64,000 bases of DNA from an uncultured Lachnospiraceae bacterium (GTDB taxonomy: Bacteria; Bacillota; Clostridia; Lachnospirales; Lachnospiraceae). Below are positions 55,034-63,094 of this stretch, one piece after another. The stretch's first letter is position 1; each line of letters begins with the position of its first letter. Made by a program: the position numbers and the translations under genes. A model generated the notes under the pieces. That model saw only the letters and a list, made by a program, of their open reading frames with translations. It was not told the DNA's origin and did not search any database. The DNA is taken from positions 1-64,000 of the forward strand of contig ONIO01000002.1 of NCBI GenBank assembly GCA_900317915.1. The letters run 5' to 3'.

Positions 55034-55783
55034 ATGCAGCAAATCTTTGTTCAAGAAGCGGATATACTTGAAGACAATCGAATTCTTGTTACTGGAGAGG
55101 ATGCCAATCACCTAGGTCGTGCTATTCGTATGAAGGCAGGTGAGCGCCTTCGTGTCAGCACTGATCAGGGTCGTAACTTTATCTGTGAGGCCGTATCCTT
55201 TGATAAGAACACCATGGAACTTCAGATTGTTGAAGAGAGTGCTGATACAGAAGTCAGCAATCGAATTGTTCTCTACCAGGCCATTCCTAAGGGGACTCGT
55301 ATGGAGACCATTATTGAAAAGGCAGTAGAGTTGGGAGTTTCTGAAATTGTTCCTGTGGACATGAAGTTCTGCATTGTGAAGCTAGATGATAAGAAAAAGA
55401 AGTCTAAGGTAGAGCGCTGGCAGAAGATTGCTGATAGTGCGGCAAAGCAGTCCAAGCGCAGTAAATTGCCTATTGTACGCCCTGTTATGTCCTATAAAGA
55501 GGCAGTTCATGAGTTGATTTCACTTGACATTTCCCTGGTACCGTACGAAAATGCACAAGGTGTGTCTCATACCAAGGATGCATTGTCACAGGTAACTCCA
55601 GGGAAGTCTGTTGGTGTATTAATTGGACCAGAAGGAGGCTTTGCTCCAGAGGAAATCGACATGGTTCGTGAGGATTGTGAGATTATTACCTTGGGGAAGA
55701 GAATCCTTCGCACAGATACAGCGGCGATTACCTCCCTGTCTTTGGTGATGATGGCTTCTGAGTGGAATGAGATCATTCAATAG
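55034..55783 (+). CDS. rsmE: 16S rRNA (uracil(1498)-N3)-methyltransferase
   Basis: A 249-residue SPOUT-class methyltransferase. The N-terminal PUA-like domain includes ANHLGRAIRMKAGERLRV. The C-terminal knotted SAM-binding domain has the diagnostic stretches QAIPKGTRMETIIEKAVELGV (cited in part: ETIIEKAVELGV), KQSKRSKLPIV, LIGPEGGFAPEEI and LGKRILRTDTAAI. It modifies U1498 of 16S rRNA. GAGGTAGAT precedes the ATG. It is followed by the cysteine desulfurase gene after 28 bases. Confidence 0.96.
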   Translation: MQQIFVQEADILEDNRILVTGEDANHLGRAIRMKAGERLRVSTDQGRNFICEAVSFDKNTMELQIVEESADTEVSNRIVLYQAIPKGTRMETIIEKAVELGVSEIVPVDMKFCIVKLDDKKKKSKVERWQKIADSAAKQSKRSKLPIVRPVMSYKEAVHELISLDISLVPYENAQGVSHTKDALSQVTPGKSVGVLIGPEGGFAPEEIDMVREDCEIITLGKRILRTDTAAITSLSLVMMASEWNEIIQ

Positions 55784-55811
55784 ATAGTAAGTTAGATGAT
55801 AAGGATTATTT

Positions 55812-56966
55812 ATGATTGCATATTTGGATAACTCAGCTACAACCCAATGTAGTGAGGCAGCTGCTGAGAAGATGATGCAGGTTTTGCGGGTGGATTTTGG
55901 TAATCCATCATCCCTTCATACCAAGGGTATGGAAGCGGAAAACTATATTCGTGATGCAAGAAAGATTATTGCAAGGACATTGAAGGCCAAGGAGAAGGAG
56001 ATTATCTTCACTTCTGGTGGTACTGAGGCCAATAATCTTGCAATCGTTGGCACTGCATTTGCCAGAAAGCGTTTAGGAAAGCACATTATTGTTTCCCCAG
56101 TAGAGCATGCGTCTGTAGCAAATCCTATGAAGTTTTTGTCCGAGAATGGATTTGAGGTAGAGTTTCTCCCAGTGGATTCCAATGGTCGAGTCCTGATTGA
56201 CTCTCTTTGGGATATGATTCGCCCAGATACTATTTTGGTATCCATGATGCATGTAAATAATGAGATCGGTGCAGTGATGCCAATTAAGGAAGCTGCGAAG
56301 ATTATTAAGGAGAAAAATCCGAAGTGCTACTTCCATGTGGATGCGATTCAGTCCTATGGCAAGTATGAGATTCTCCCAGATCGATGGGGCATTGATCTCT
56401 TATCTGTAAGTGGTCATAAGATTCATGGACCTAAGGGATCTGGTTTCTTATTCTGCCATGAGGGAGTTCTGCTTCAGCCAGAGATTCTTGGTGGCGGACA
56501 GGAGAGTGGTATGCGAAGCGGTACAGAGAATGTCCCTGCCATTGCTGGTCTTGGCGTCGCAGCTCAGGAGATGTATGATCACCTGAAGGAGAATCGTGAG
56601 TACCTGTTTTCTCTGAAGGAGCATTTTGTTTCAGCAATCTCACAGGTAGAAGGCATCCATGTGAATGGCCTTACTGGAGAGGATAGTGCACCACATATTG
56701 TCTCTGTTTCCTTCCAGGGAGTTCGTGCAGAGGTATTGTTACATGCCTTAGAGGATAAGGGCATCTATGTGTCTAGTGGATCCGCATGTTCTTCAAATCG
56801 CCCAGCTGTATCTCGTACCTTAACTGCGATTCATGTAGAAAAGGAATACCTGGATGAAACCTTGCGTTTCAGCTTTTCTGTACATACAACAGTAGAAGAG
56901 ATTGATTATGCGATTGATACCATCAAGAGCATTCTTCCGATTCTTCGGAAATATACAAGACATTAA
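55812..56966 (+). CDS. Cysteine desulfurase, NifS/IscS class
   Basis: A 384-residue PLP enzyme that takes sulfur from cysteine as a persulfide. The PLP lysine is K203 (SVSGHKIHGPKG), and the sulfur-accepting cysteine is C326 (SSGSACSSN) on the flexible loop. Other features are YLDNSATTQCSEAA and FTSGGTEANNLAI. It lies 26 bases upstream of thiI. In Bacillus a similar NifZ-ThiI pair makes 4-thiouridine in tRNA, so it is probably a dedicated donor to ThiI rather than the general Isc/Suf desulfurase. A role in iron-sulfur clusters for the hydrogenases cannot be excluded. Confidence 0.94.
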   Translation: MIAYLDNSATTQCSEAAAEKMMQVLRVDFGNPSSLHTKGMEAENYIRDARKIIARTLKAKEKEIIFTSGGTEANNLAIVGTAFARKRLGKHIIVSPVEHASVANPMKFLSENGFEVEFLPVDSNGRVLIDSLWDMIRPDTILVSMMHVNNEIGAVMPIKEAAKIIKEKNPKCYFHVDAIQSYGKYEILPDRWGIDLLSVSGHKIHGPKGSGFLFCHEGVLLQPEILGGGQESGMRSGTENVPAIAGLGVAAQEMYDHLKENREYLFSLKEHFVSAISQVEGIHVNGLTGEDSAPHIVSVSFQGVRAEVLLHALEDKGIYVSSGSACSSNRPAVSRTLTAIHVEKEYLDETLRFSFSVHTTVEEIDYAIDTIKSILPILRKYTRH

Positions 56967-56992
56967 TCATTGGTTTTAGAAAGAGGAACCCT

Positions 56993-58189
56993 ATGTCCTA
57001 TCAGGCATTTGTCATTAAGTATGGCGAAATTGGTCTCAAGGGTAAGAACAGACATCTATTTGAGGATGCCCTTGTCCACAACATTACAGCTAATTTGAAG
57101 AATGTAGACGGTGAGTTTCGCGTTGATCGTGAACAGGGTCGTGTCTATGTTGAGGCTTTAAGTGAGTTCGATTATGAGGGCGCATTAGAAGCACTGCAGC
57201 GTGTCTTTGGTATCGTTGAGATTTGCCCAGCTGTATTAACAGAGGACAATGGTTTCGATCAATTGTCTGATGAGATTCTTTCTTACTTAGATGAGACTTA
57301 TAGCGATAAGAACTTTACCTTTAAGGTTCTTGCAAAGCGTGGTCGTAAGAATTATCCAATGAATTCTCAGGAGATTAATATGGAACTGGGTGGTCGTATC
57401 TTAGATCGCTTCCCTGAGATGAAGGTAGATGTACATACCCCTGAGAAGGAGATCCATGTAGAGATCCGAGAGAAGATTAGCTTCTATTCTGAGAAGTTCA
57501 AGGGACTTGGTGGTATGCCAGTTGGAACCAATGGGAAGGCGATGCTATTACTTTCAGGCGGTATCGATAGCCCGGTTGCTGGTTATATGATTGCAAAGCG
57601 TGGTGTTTCCATTGATGCAACTTACTTCCATGCACCTCCATATACTTCCGAGCGTGCTAAGCAGAAGGTTGTAGACTTGGCGAAGATTGTAGCTCGTTAC
57701 AGTGGCCCAATCCGTCTCCATGTTATTAACTTTACAGATATTCAGCTGGCAATCTATGAGAAGTGTCCTCATGATGAGTTGACCATTATCATGCGTCGTT
57801 ACATGATGTATCTGGCAGAGCACTTTGCTAGAGAAGACGGAGACATGGGTCTTGTAACAGGAGAGTCTATTGGACAGGTCGCATCACAGACCATGCAGTC
57901 ACTTTACTGCACCAATGAGGCAGCTACTATGCCTGTATTCCGTCCATTAATTGGTTTTGATAAGCAGGAGATCATTGATCGATCCCTTCAGATTGGTACC
58001 TATGAGACATCTATTCTTCCATTCGAAGACTGCTGTACCATCTTTGTTGCAAAGCATCCGGTAACCAAGCCTAGATTAGACGTAATTAAGAAGTCTGAAC
58101 AGAATCTAAATGAGGTAATTGATGACCTGATGAAGCAGGCCATTGAGACCGCAGAGACCATTCTCGTTGAGGCAGAGGACGTAAGATAG
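56993..58189 (+). CDS. thiI: tRNA 4-thiouridine synthase ThiI
   Basis: A 398-residue ThiI. Domains in order: NFLD and THUMP tRNA-binding region (IKYGEIGLKGKNRHLFE, then LAKRGRKNYPMNSQEIN) and an adenylating PP-loop domain (MLLLSGGIDSPVAGYMI, then GESIGQVASQT). The C-terminal rhodanese domain of the E. coli enzyme is absent, as in Bacillus, where the desulfurase passes sulfur directly. It makes s4U8 in tRNA. The position after the desulfurase fits this mechanism. It converges on the HPr-like gene across a terminator. Confidence 0.95.
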   Translation: MSYQAFVIKYGEIGLKGKNRHLFEDALVHNITANLKNVDGEFRVDREQGRVYVEALSEFDYEGALEALQRVFGIVEICPAVLTEDNGFDQLSDEILSYLDETYSDKNFTFKVLAKRGRKNYPMNSQEINMELGGRILDRFPEMKVDVHTPEKEIHVEIREKISFYSEKFKGLGGMPVGTNGKAMLLLSGGIDSPVAGYMIAKRGVSIDATYFHAPPYTSERAKQKVVDLAKIVARYSGPIRLHVINFTDIQLAIYEKCPHDELTIIMRRYMMYLAEHFAREDGDMGLVTGESIGQVASQTMQSLYCTNEAATMPVFRPLIGFDKQEIIDRSLQIGTYETSILPFEDCCTIFVAKHPVTKPRLDVIKKSEQNLNEVIDDLMKQAIETAETILVEAEDVR

Positions 58190-58230
58190 CTTTTTAGATC
58201 CTCCCCTTTCATATTTTCTAGAAATGAACA

Positions 58231-58266
58231 AAAAAAGAAGCTCGCCTTGGAGCGAGCTTCCTTTTC
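58231..58266. terminator. Bidirectional terminator between thiI and the HPr-like gene
   Basis: GAAGCTCGC (58237-58245), 6-base loop, GCGAGCTTC (58252-58260), with A6 upstream and CTTTTC downstream. Confidence 0.88.
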
Positions 58267-58279
58267 ATTAGATTCGTTT

Positions 58280-58516
58280 TTAAACCAGGTAAGGCTTTAA
58301 GGCTTCAAGAATCTTATCTACATCAGTCTCAGCATGAATTGCTAAGTCAATTGGCTTAGAAAGATCCAGACTGAAGATACCCATGATGCTCTTTGCATCG
58401 ATGACATATCTACCAGAGATGAGATCGAAATCACAATCCATGAGATTAATGGTGTTTACGAAAGACTTTACCTTATCAATAGAATTCAGAGAGATCTGTA
58501 CAGTTTTCATACTCAT
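58280..58516 (-). CDS. HPr-family protein lacking the phospho-accepting histidine (Crh-like)
   Basis: A 78-residue HPr-fold protein. Aligning KTVQIS with the start of Bacillus HPr puts lysine 15 where HPr has its catalytic H15; the whole GIHARPA motif is missing (NSIDKVKSF instead). The regulatory-serine region is kept: S43 in AKSIMGIFSL corresponds to HPr S46 in LKSIMGVMSL. The protein therefore cannot carry phosphate from enzyme I but could still be a target of HPr kinase, like Crh of Bacillus. That role is inferred. AAGGAG precedes the start; an alternative ATG is two codons further in. It is monocistronic. Confidence 0.85.
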   Translation of the reverse strand: MSMKTVQISLNSIDKVKSFVNTINLMDCDFDLISGRYVIDAKSIMGIFSLDLSKPIDLAIHAETDVDKILEALKPYLV

Positions 58517-58554
58517 TCAACTCCTTCTTTATCTGCGTTAAAAGTTATATTGCA

Positions 58555-58583
58555 ATCCTAGTTCATTCCAAAAGGAAAGTCAA
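58555..58583 (-). promoter_or_regulatory. Candidate promoter of the HPr-like gene
   Basis: On the minus strand TTGACT (58583-58578), 17 bases, TAGGAT (58560-58555), about 39 bases before the start codon. Confidence 0.45.
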
Positions 58584-58691
58584 TTCTTCTTTTCGTAGAT
58601 GTTTTTGGAAACCTTTCAACAAGGTAAGATGAAAATAGAGCATGAGGAGTATCGTATTCATACAGGAATTAAGTAATTAGAGGTAATCGAT

Positions 58692-60032
58692 TTGAAGAGA
58701 GCAGCACTCCACAATTTGGGATGTAAAGTTAATGCATATGAGACAGAAGCCATGGAAGCTCTTTTGGTTTCTGATGGCTACGAGATTGTACCATTTTCAG
58801 AAGAGGCCGATGTTTATGTCATTAATACCTGTTCTGTCACAAGCATGGCAGATCATAAGTCTAGACAGATGATTCATAGAGCGAGGAAACAGAACCCAGA
58901 TGGGGTGGTCATTGCTGCAGGCTGCTATGTGCAGACTGGTGCAGAAGAGCTGAAGGAGGATCTGTCCGTTGACATTATCATTGGTAATAATAAGAAGGAC
59001 GAATTGCTTCCAGAACTTCATAAATATTTAGAGGCGCATAACCGTGTCTTCGACATGATTGATGTGAATCAGGGACATTTGGAATTCGAGAATCTCTACC
59101 TCACCAAGACTGCAGAGCATACCAGAGCCTTTTTAAAGGTTCAGGATGGATGCGACCAGTTCTGTAGCTATTGCGTGATTCCTTTTGCACGAGGTCGTAT
59201 TCGTTCGAGAAAGATAGACCAAGTTGTAAGTGAGGTAGAAAACCTTGTGAAGCTTGGCTATCGTGAGTTTGTATTAACTGGAATTCACCTATCTTCCTAT
59301 GGAATGGAGAGATATGGTGTGCCAGGAGAATATGGTTTACAGGATTTAATTGAACAGGTAGCTTCTGTAGATGGAGTTGAGCGCGTTCGCTTAGGCTCAG
59401 TAGAGCCACAGATTTTCACTCAGGACTTTATTGATCGTGTGAAGAAGGTAAAGGAATTCTGCCCACACTTCCATTTGTCTTTGCAAAGTGGTTGTGATGC
59501 AACCTTAAAGCGCATGAATCGAAAGTATACAGCCCAGGAATACTTTGAGACTTGTCAGATTATTCGAGAGGCATTTGACCATCCGGCTATTACTACAGAT
59601 GTCATTGTTGGATTCCCTGGTGAGACCGAAGAAGAGTTTTTAGAATCCAAGGCTTTTATTGAGAAGGTAAAGTTCTATGAACTTCATGTCTTTAAGTTCT
59701 CTCGAAGAGAAGGGACCAAGGCAGATACCATGAAGGATCAGATTCCTGAAGCAGTTAAGACCGAGAGAAGTCGTATCTTAATTGAGATTGGTAAGAGGAT
59801 GTCCGAAGAGTTCCGCCAGGAAGTCATTGGGCGAGAGCAAGAGATTCTGATTGAGAATCAAGTCGAAGTGAATGGGGAGACCTATTGGCAGGGATATACC
59901 AAGGAATACATTAAAATGGGCTATTCCTCAGATCGTGATCTCACCAATAAAATCGTTATTGGAAAAGCAACAGGCTTTTTAAGCAGAGATATGGTGCTTC
60001 TTGACAGAGATAGTTTAGAAAGGGTAAGATAA
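58692..60032 (+). CDS. mtaB: tRNA t6A37 methylthiotransferase MtaB
   Basis: A 446-residue radical SAM methylthiotransferase that converts t6A37 to ms2t6A37 in tRNA. It starts with TTG at 58692, after AGAGGT. The N-terminal UPF0004 domain has the cluster cysteines in NLGCKVNAYETEAM, NTCSVTSMAD and AAGCYVQTG. The radical SAM motif is CDQFCSYCVIPFARG. A TRAM domain ends the protein (REQEILIENQVEVNGETYWQG, cited as ILIENQVEVNGETYW). The LxxCKVNxYE motif separates MtaB from MiaB and RimO. It is encoded divergently from the HPr-like gene. Confidence 0.95.
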   Translation: MKRAALHNLGCKVNAYETEAMEALLVSDGYEIVPFSEEADVYVINTCSVTSMADHKSRQMIHRARKQNPDGVVIAAGCYVQTGAEELKEDLSVDIIIGNNKKDELLPELHKYLEAHNRVFDMIDVNQGHLEFENLYLTKTAEHTRAFLKVQDGCDQFCSYCVIPFARGRIRSRKIDQVVSEVENLVKLGYREFVLTGIHLSSYGMERYGVPGEYGLQDLIEQVASVDGVERVRLGSVEPQIFTQDFIDRVKKVKEFCPHFHLSLQSGCDATLKRMNRKYTAQEYFETCQIIREAFDHPAITTDVIVGFPGETEEEFLESKAFIEKVKFYELHVFKFSRREGTKADTMKDQIPEAVKTERSRILIEIGKRMSEEFRQEVIGREQEILIENQVEVNGETYWQGYTKEYIKMGYSSDRDLTNKIVIGKATGFLSRDMVLLDRDSLERVR

Positions 60033-60077
60033 GTTAGATATTGCTTTAAATATTAACTTTAAAGGATAGGCGAAATT

Positions 60078-60347
60078 ATGCAGGATTTAGGTAATACACA
60101 GTATTTTAAAGTTCAAAAGGAACCACGTGTTGGTGTTAAGGAGATTCTCCGTCAGGTGTACTCCGCACTTTCTGAAAAAGGATACAACCCTGTAAGCCAG
60201 ATTGTTGGATATATTATGTCCGGTGATCCGACTTTTATTACTAGCTACAAGAATGCCAGATCTCTCATCATTCAGGTGGAGAGAGATGAGCTGGTTGAGG
60301 AGCTCCTGCGGGAATATATCAATAACGAAGCTTGGAATCAGAAATAA
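60078..60347 (+). CDS. ireB: IreB family regulatory phosphoprotein (UPF0297)
   Basis: An 89-residue protein of the UPF0297/IreB family. IreB of Enterococcus is a substrate of the kinase IreK and lowers cephalosporin resistance. Family features are NTQYFKVQKEPRVGVKEILR near the start, ALSEKGYNPVSQIVGYIMSG and DPTFITSYKNAR. Threonines in the N-terminal part (T8 and nearby) are possible phosphorylation sites. AAGGATAGG precedes the ATG. Its stop shares a base with the ruvX start. Confidence 0.95.
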   Translation: MQDLGNTQYFKVQKEPRVGVKEILRQVYSALSEKGYNPVSQIVGYIMSGDPTFITSYKNARSLIIQVERDELVEELLREYINNEAWNQK

Positions 60348-60781
60348 TGCAGCGAATTCTTGGACTGGATTATGGGACGAAGACAGTAGGAGTTGCTGTG
60401 ACAGATGGCTTAGGCTTAACTGCCCAGGGACTTGAGATCATTCGTCGTGAGAAGCCTAAGAAGTTACGTCAGACCCTTGCTCGCATTCGGGAATTGATTG
60501 CAGAGTATGACGTGGGTTCCATTGTTTTGGGTAAGCCCTTGAATATGAACGGTTCCTCTGGATTTCGTGTAGAGGATACCCTTGTGTTTAAGGAACTTCT
60601 TGAGGAGAAGACAGGTCTGCCTGTTTACCTTGAGGATGAGAGACTGACCACCGTAGATGCCTACTCCATTATGGAGGAAGTGGGAATTAAGAAGGCGGAT
60701 CAGAAGAAATACGTTGATGAAATTGCAGCGGTTTTAATATTAGAGAGTTATCTGCATCGAAATGAGGCAGATCAATTATAG
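60347..60781 (+). CDS. ruvX: Holliday junction resolvase-like protein RuvX (YqgF)
   Basis: A 144-residue YqgF/RuvX nuclease, thought to process the 5' end of pre-16S rRNA or Holliday junctions. The start at 60347 (MQRILGLDYGTK) overlaps the ireB stop by one base (TAATG); an in-frame TTG at 60332 is less likely. RNase H-fold acidic residues are in LGLDYGTKTVGVAVTD, VYLEDERLTTV and VDEIAAVLILESYL. GKPLNMNGSSG is a family signature. Translation is coupled to ireB. Confidence 0.94.
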   Translation: MQRILGLDYGTKTVGVAVTDGLGLTAQGLEIIRREKPKKLRQTLARIRELIAEYDVGSIVLGKPLNMNGSSGFRVEDTLVFKELLEEKTGLPVYLEDERLTTVDAYSIMEEVGIKKADQKKYVDEIAAVLILESYLHRNEADQL

Positions 60782-60793
60782 AAGAGGTTTGGC

Positions 60794-61048
60794 ATGGAGC
60801 AGATTACACTTTTTGATGAGAATAACGAAGAGCAAAAGCTGTATGTCTTAGAAGAGACTACCTTAGCTGGTAATCATTATTTGCTTCTATGCGAAGAACC
60901 TGAGGGCGATTCAGATGCCTATATCTTCCGTGAGGAGTCTTCAGACTCTGAGGAAGAGGCTACTTATACTCCAGTAGAAGATGATAAGGAGTATGACGCA
61001 GTTCTGTCCGTATTCGAAAAATTGTTAGAGGACACGGACTTCGAGTAA
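60794..61048 (+). CDS. DUF1292 family protein (YrzB-like)
   Basis: An 84-residue acidic protein of the DUF1292 family, found after ruvX in most Firmicutes. The pattern is ITLFDENNEEQKLYVLEET, then HYLLLCEEPEG and DAYIFREE, with a terminal EYDAVLSVFEKLLED. Function is unknown. GAAGAGG precedes the ATG, 12 bases after ruvX. A weak hairpin terminator follows. Confidence 0.9.
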   Translation: MEQITLFDENNEEQKLYVLEETTLAGNHYLLLCEEPEGDSDAYIFREESSDSEEEATYTPVEDDKEYDAVLSVFEKLLEDTDFE

Positions 61049-61070
61049 TACCTATTTTATAATATATTTG

Positions 61071-61095
61071 ACGATAGACCTATATTGGTTTACGT
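61071..61095. repeat. Degenerate dispersed-motif inverted repeat
   Basis: ACGATAGACC, TATATT, GGTTTACGT: the arms are ACGATAGACC and the complement of ACGTAAACC, resembling the TAAATGTARACC family with changes. Confidence 0.45.
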
Positions 61096-61132
61096 GGCTA
61101 TTCTTGTAGGGATGGCCACACTAAGATTTTTT
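61094..61132 (+). terminator. Weak terminator after the ireB-ruvX-DUF1292 operon
   Basis: GTGGCTAT (61094-61101), loop, ATGGCCAC (61112-61119), 8 bp with one wobble. TTTTTT begins seven bases later, farther than ideal. Confidence 0.4.
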
Positions 61133-61313
61133 ATTTTGGATGATACAGATTCGGATTGAATCTGATAGGTATGAATAATTGAGGAATCTTTATCCCACTT
61201 CTTTTCTGATGTGGGATGGATTCAGCCTTTATTCAATGGCTTCATGGGAAATGATGCCGCACTAATACATCATATTTTTTTGTAACTGGTAGACAGATTG
61301 ATTAGAAATTGGG

Positions 61314-61369
61314 GAGAGACTGCCGTAGAGGGGCAGTCTCTCTTATCGTAAGATGCCCGGGCTTTTTTT
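61314..61369 (+). terminator. Strong hairpin with T-run upstream of RNase J
   Basis: GAGAGACTGCC (61314-61324), 7-base loop, GGCAGTCTCTC (61332-61342): a perfect 11-bp stem. The palindrome GCCCGGGC and TTTTTTT follow at 61355-61369. It lies 52 bases before the RNase J start. Confidence 0.7.
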
Positions 61370-61420
61370 AAGTCACAGGTTTATTTTCTTACGTGCAGTT
61401 TCCATGGAGGAAATTTTATT

Positions 61421-63094
61421 TTGAAGAAAACTAAAAATACTGAATCCAAGTTAAAGGTGATTCCATTAGGCGGATTAGAGCAGATTGGAATGAATATGAC
61501 CGCCTTTGAGTATGAGGATACCATCATCGTTGTGGACTGCGGAATGGCTTTCCCAGAGGATGATATGCTGGGTGTTGACTTAGTGATCCCAGATATCTCA
61601 TATCTCGAGGAGAATGAGAAGAAGGTGAAGGGATTCTTTATCACCCATGGTCATGAGGACCATATTGGTGCGATCCCTTATGTACTGCGTAAGATTCATG
61701 CACCAATTTATGCGACCAAGCTTACCATGGGTATTATTGACCATAAGCTTGAAGAGCATAATATGTTAAAGACTGTCCGCAAGAAGGTTGTAAATTATGG
61801 AACCAATATCAATGCAGGTCCATTCCGCATCGAGTTTATTCGTACCAACCATTCCATTCAGGATGCAGCAGCGCTTGCTATCTATACTCCAGTAGGAACC
61901 ATCGTTCATACAGGTGACTTTAAGGTGGACTATACACCAGTTTATGGTGATCCAATTGACTTACAGCGCTTTTCTGCTATTGGACAGAAGGGTGTACTTG
62001 CTCTGATGTGTGATTCTACCAATGCAGAGCGCCCTGGCTTTACTGCTTCTGAGAAGACGGTTGGTAAGACCATCGATAGTATCTTTTCTGAGCATCAGGA
62101 CAGCCGTATTATTATTGCAACTTTTGCATCCAATGTAGACCGTGTTCAGCAGATTATCAACTCTGCATGTAAGTTCAATCGTAAGGTTGTAGTAGAGGGC
62201 CGTAGCATGGTGAATATCATGTCTACAGCAACGGAACTTGGATATATTACAATTCCAGAGAATACCCTGATTGAGACGGATCAGCTGAAGAACTTCCCGG
62301 ATGAGAGAACATGTATTATTACAACTGGTTCTCAGGGAGAGTCCATGGCAGCACTGTCACGTATGGCAAATGGAACTCATCGTAAGATTCAGATTCAGCC
62401 AAATGATACTATTGTATTTTCTTCTCACCCAATTCCAGGTAATGAGAAGTCTGTTGGCCGTGTCATCAATGAACTTTGCCATAAGGGTGCCAATGTAATC
62501 TTCCAGGATGTTCATGTATCTGGACATGCTTGCCAGGAGGATATCAAGTTAATTTATTCTCTGGTGAAGCCTAAGTATGCAATTCCAGTTCATGGAGAGT
62601 ATAAGCATCTGCAGGCGCAGTCCAATATCGCTAAGCAGTTAGGCTATGACAGTGATCACAGAATTATTATGTCCTCTGGTGATATCCTTGAGTTCGATTC
62701 TGACCAGAATGCTAAGATCACTGGTAAGGTTCATACTGGAGCGGTTATGGTTGACGGACTTGGCGTCGGTGACGTTGGTAATATCGTTCTCCGTGACCGT
62801 CAGCGTCTGGCTGAGGACGGAATTATTATTGTTGTTATGACACTTGCAGCTGAGAATGGACTTCTCCTTGCTGGTCCAGACATTGTCTCTCGTGGATTCG
62901 TTTACGTGAAGGATGCGGAGGATCTGATGGAAGAAGCACATAATGTACTGATTGACTTGATGGATCGCTTACAGGATCAGCATGTATCTGATTGGACTCG
63001 TATTAAGAATGAGGTAAAGGGTACACTGTCTGACTTCGTTTGGAAAGAGACACAGAGACGTCCTATGATTCTTCCAGTCATCGAGGAAGTATAA
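61421..63094 (+). CDS. rnj: Ribonuclease J
   Basis: A 557-residue RNase J of the metallo-beta-lactamase/beta-CASP family, with 5'-3' exonuclease and endonuclease roles in mRNA decay. It starts with TTG at 61421; GGAGG lies 10 bases upstream. Zinc-site residues are H76, H78, D80 and H81 (THGHEDHIGA). Other motifs are VHTGDFKVD, CDSTNAERPGFT, ATFASNVDRVQQI and the beta-CASP segment SSHPIPGNEKSVGRVI, then PVHGEYKHL. A C-terminal domain follows. RNase J1 and J2 cannot be told apart here. Its stop overlaps the next gene by one base. Confidence 0.95.
   Translation: MKKTKNTESKLKVIPLGGLEQIGMNMTAFEYEDTIIVVDCGMAFPEDDMLGVDLVIPDISYLEENEKKVKGFFITHGHEDHIGAIPYVLRKIHAPIYATKLTMGIIDHKLEEHNMLKTVRKKVVNYGTNINAGPFRIEFIRTNHSIQDAAALAIYTPVGTIVHTGDFKVDYTPVYGDPIDLQRFSAIGQKGVLALMCDSTNAERPGFTASEKTVGKTIDSIFSEHQDSRIIIATFASNVDRVQQIINSACKFNRKVVVEGRSMVNIMSTATELGYITIPENTLIETDQLKNFPDERTCIITTGSQGESMAALSRMANGTHRKIQIQPNDTIVFSSHPIPGNEKSVGRVINELCHKGANVIFQDVHVSGHACQEDIKLIYSLVKPKYAIPVHGEYKHLQAQSNIAKQLGYDSDHRIIMSSGDILEFDSDQNAKITGKVHTGAVMVDGLGVGDVGNIVLRDRQRLAEDGIIIVVMTLAAENGLLLAGPDIVSRGFVYVKDAEDLMEEAHNVLIDLMDRLQDQHVSDWTRIKNEVKGTLSDFVWKETQRRPMILPVIEEV

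Larger units (their letters stand above)
61049..61420 (+). other. 372-base structured leader region before RNase J
   Basis: No credible gene. It contains an inverted pair of the degenerate dispersed motif (61071-61095), a weak terminator for the preceding operon (61094-61132), hairpins at 61146-61164 (CAGATTC/GAATCTG) and 61192-61217 (ATCCCAC/GTGGGAT), and further pairings around 61217-61260. It ends with a strong 11-bp hairpin and a T-run (61314-61369). The ribosome-binding site GGAGG is at 61406-61410. Confidence 0.6.
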
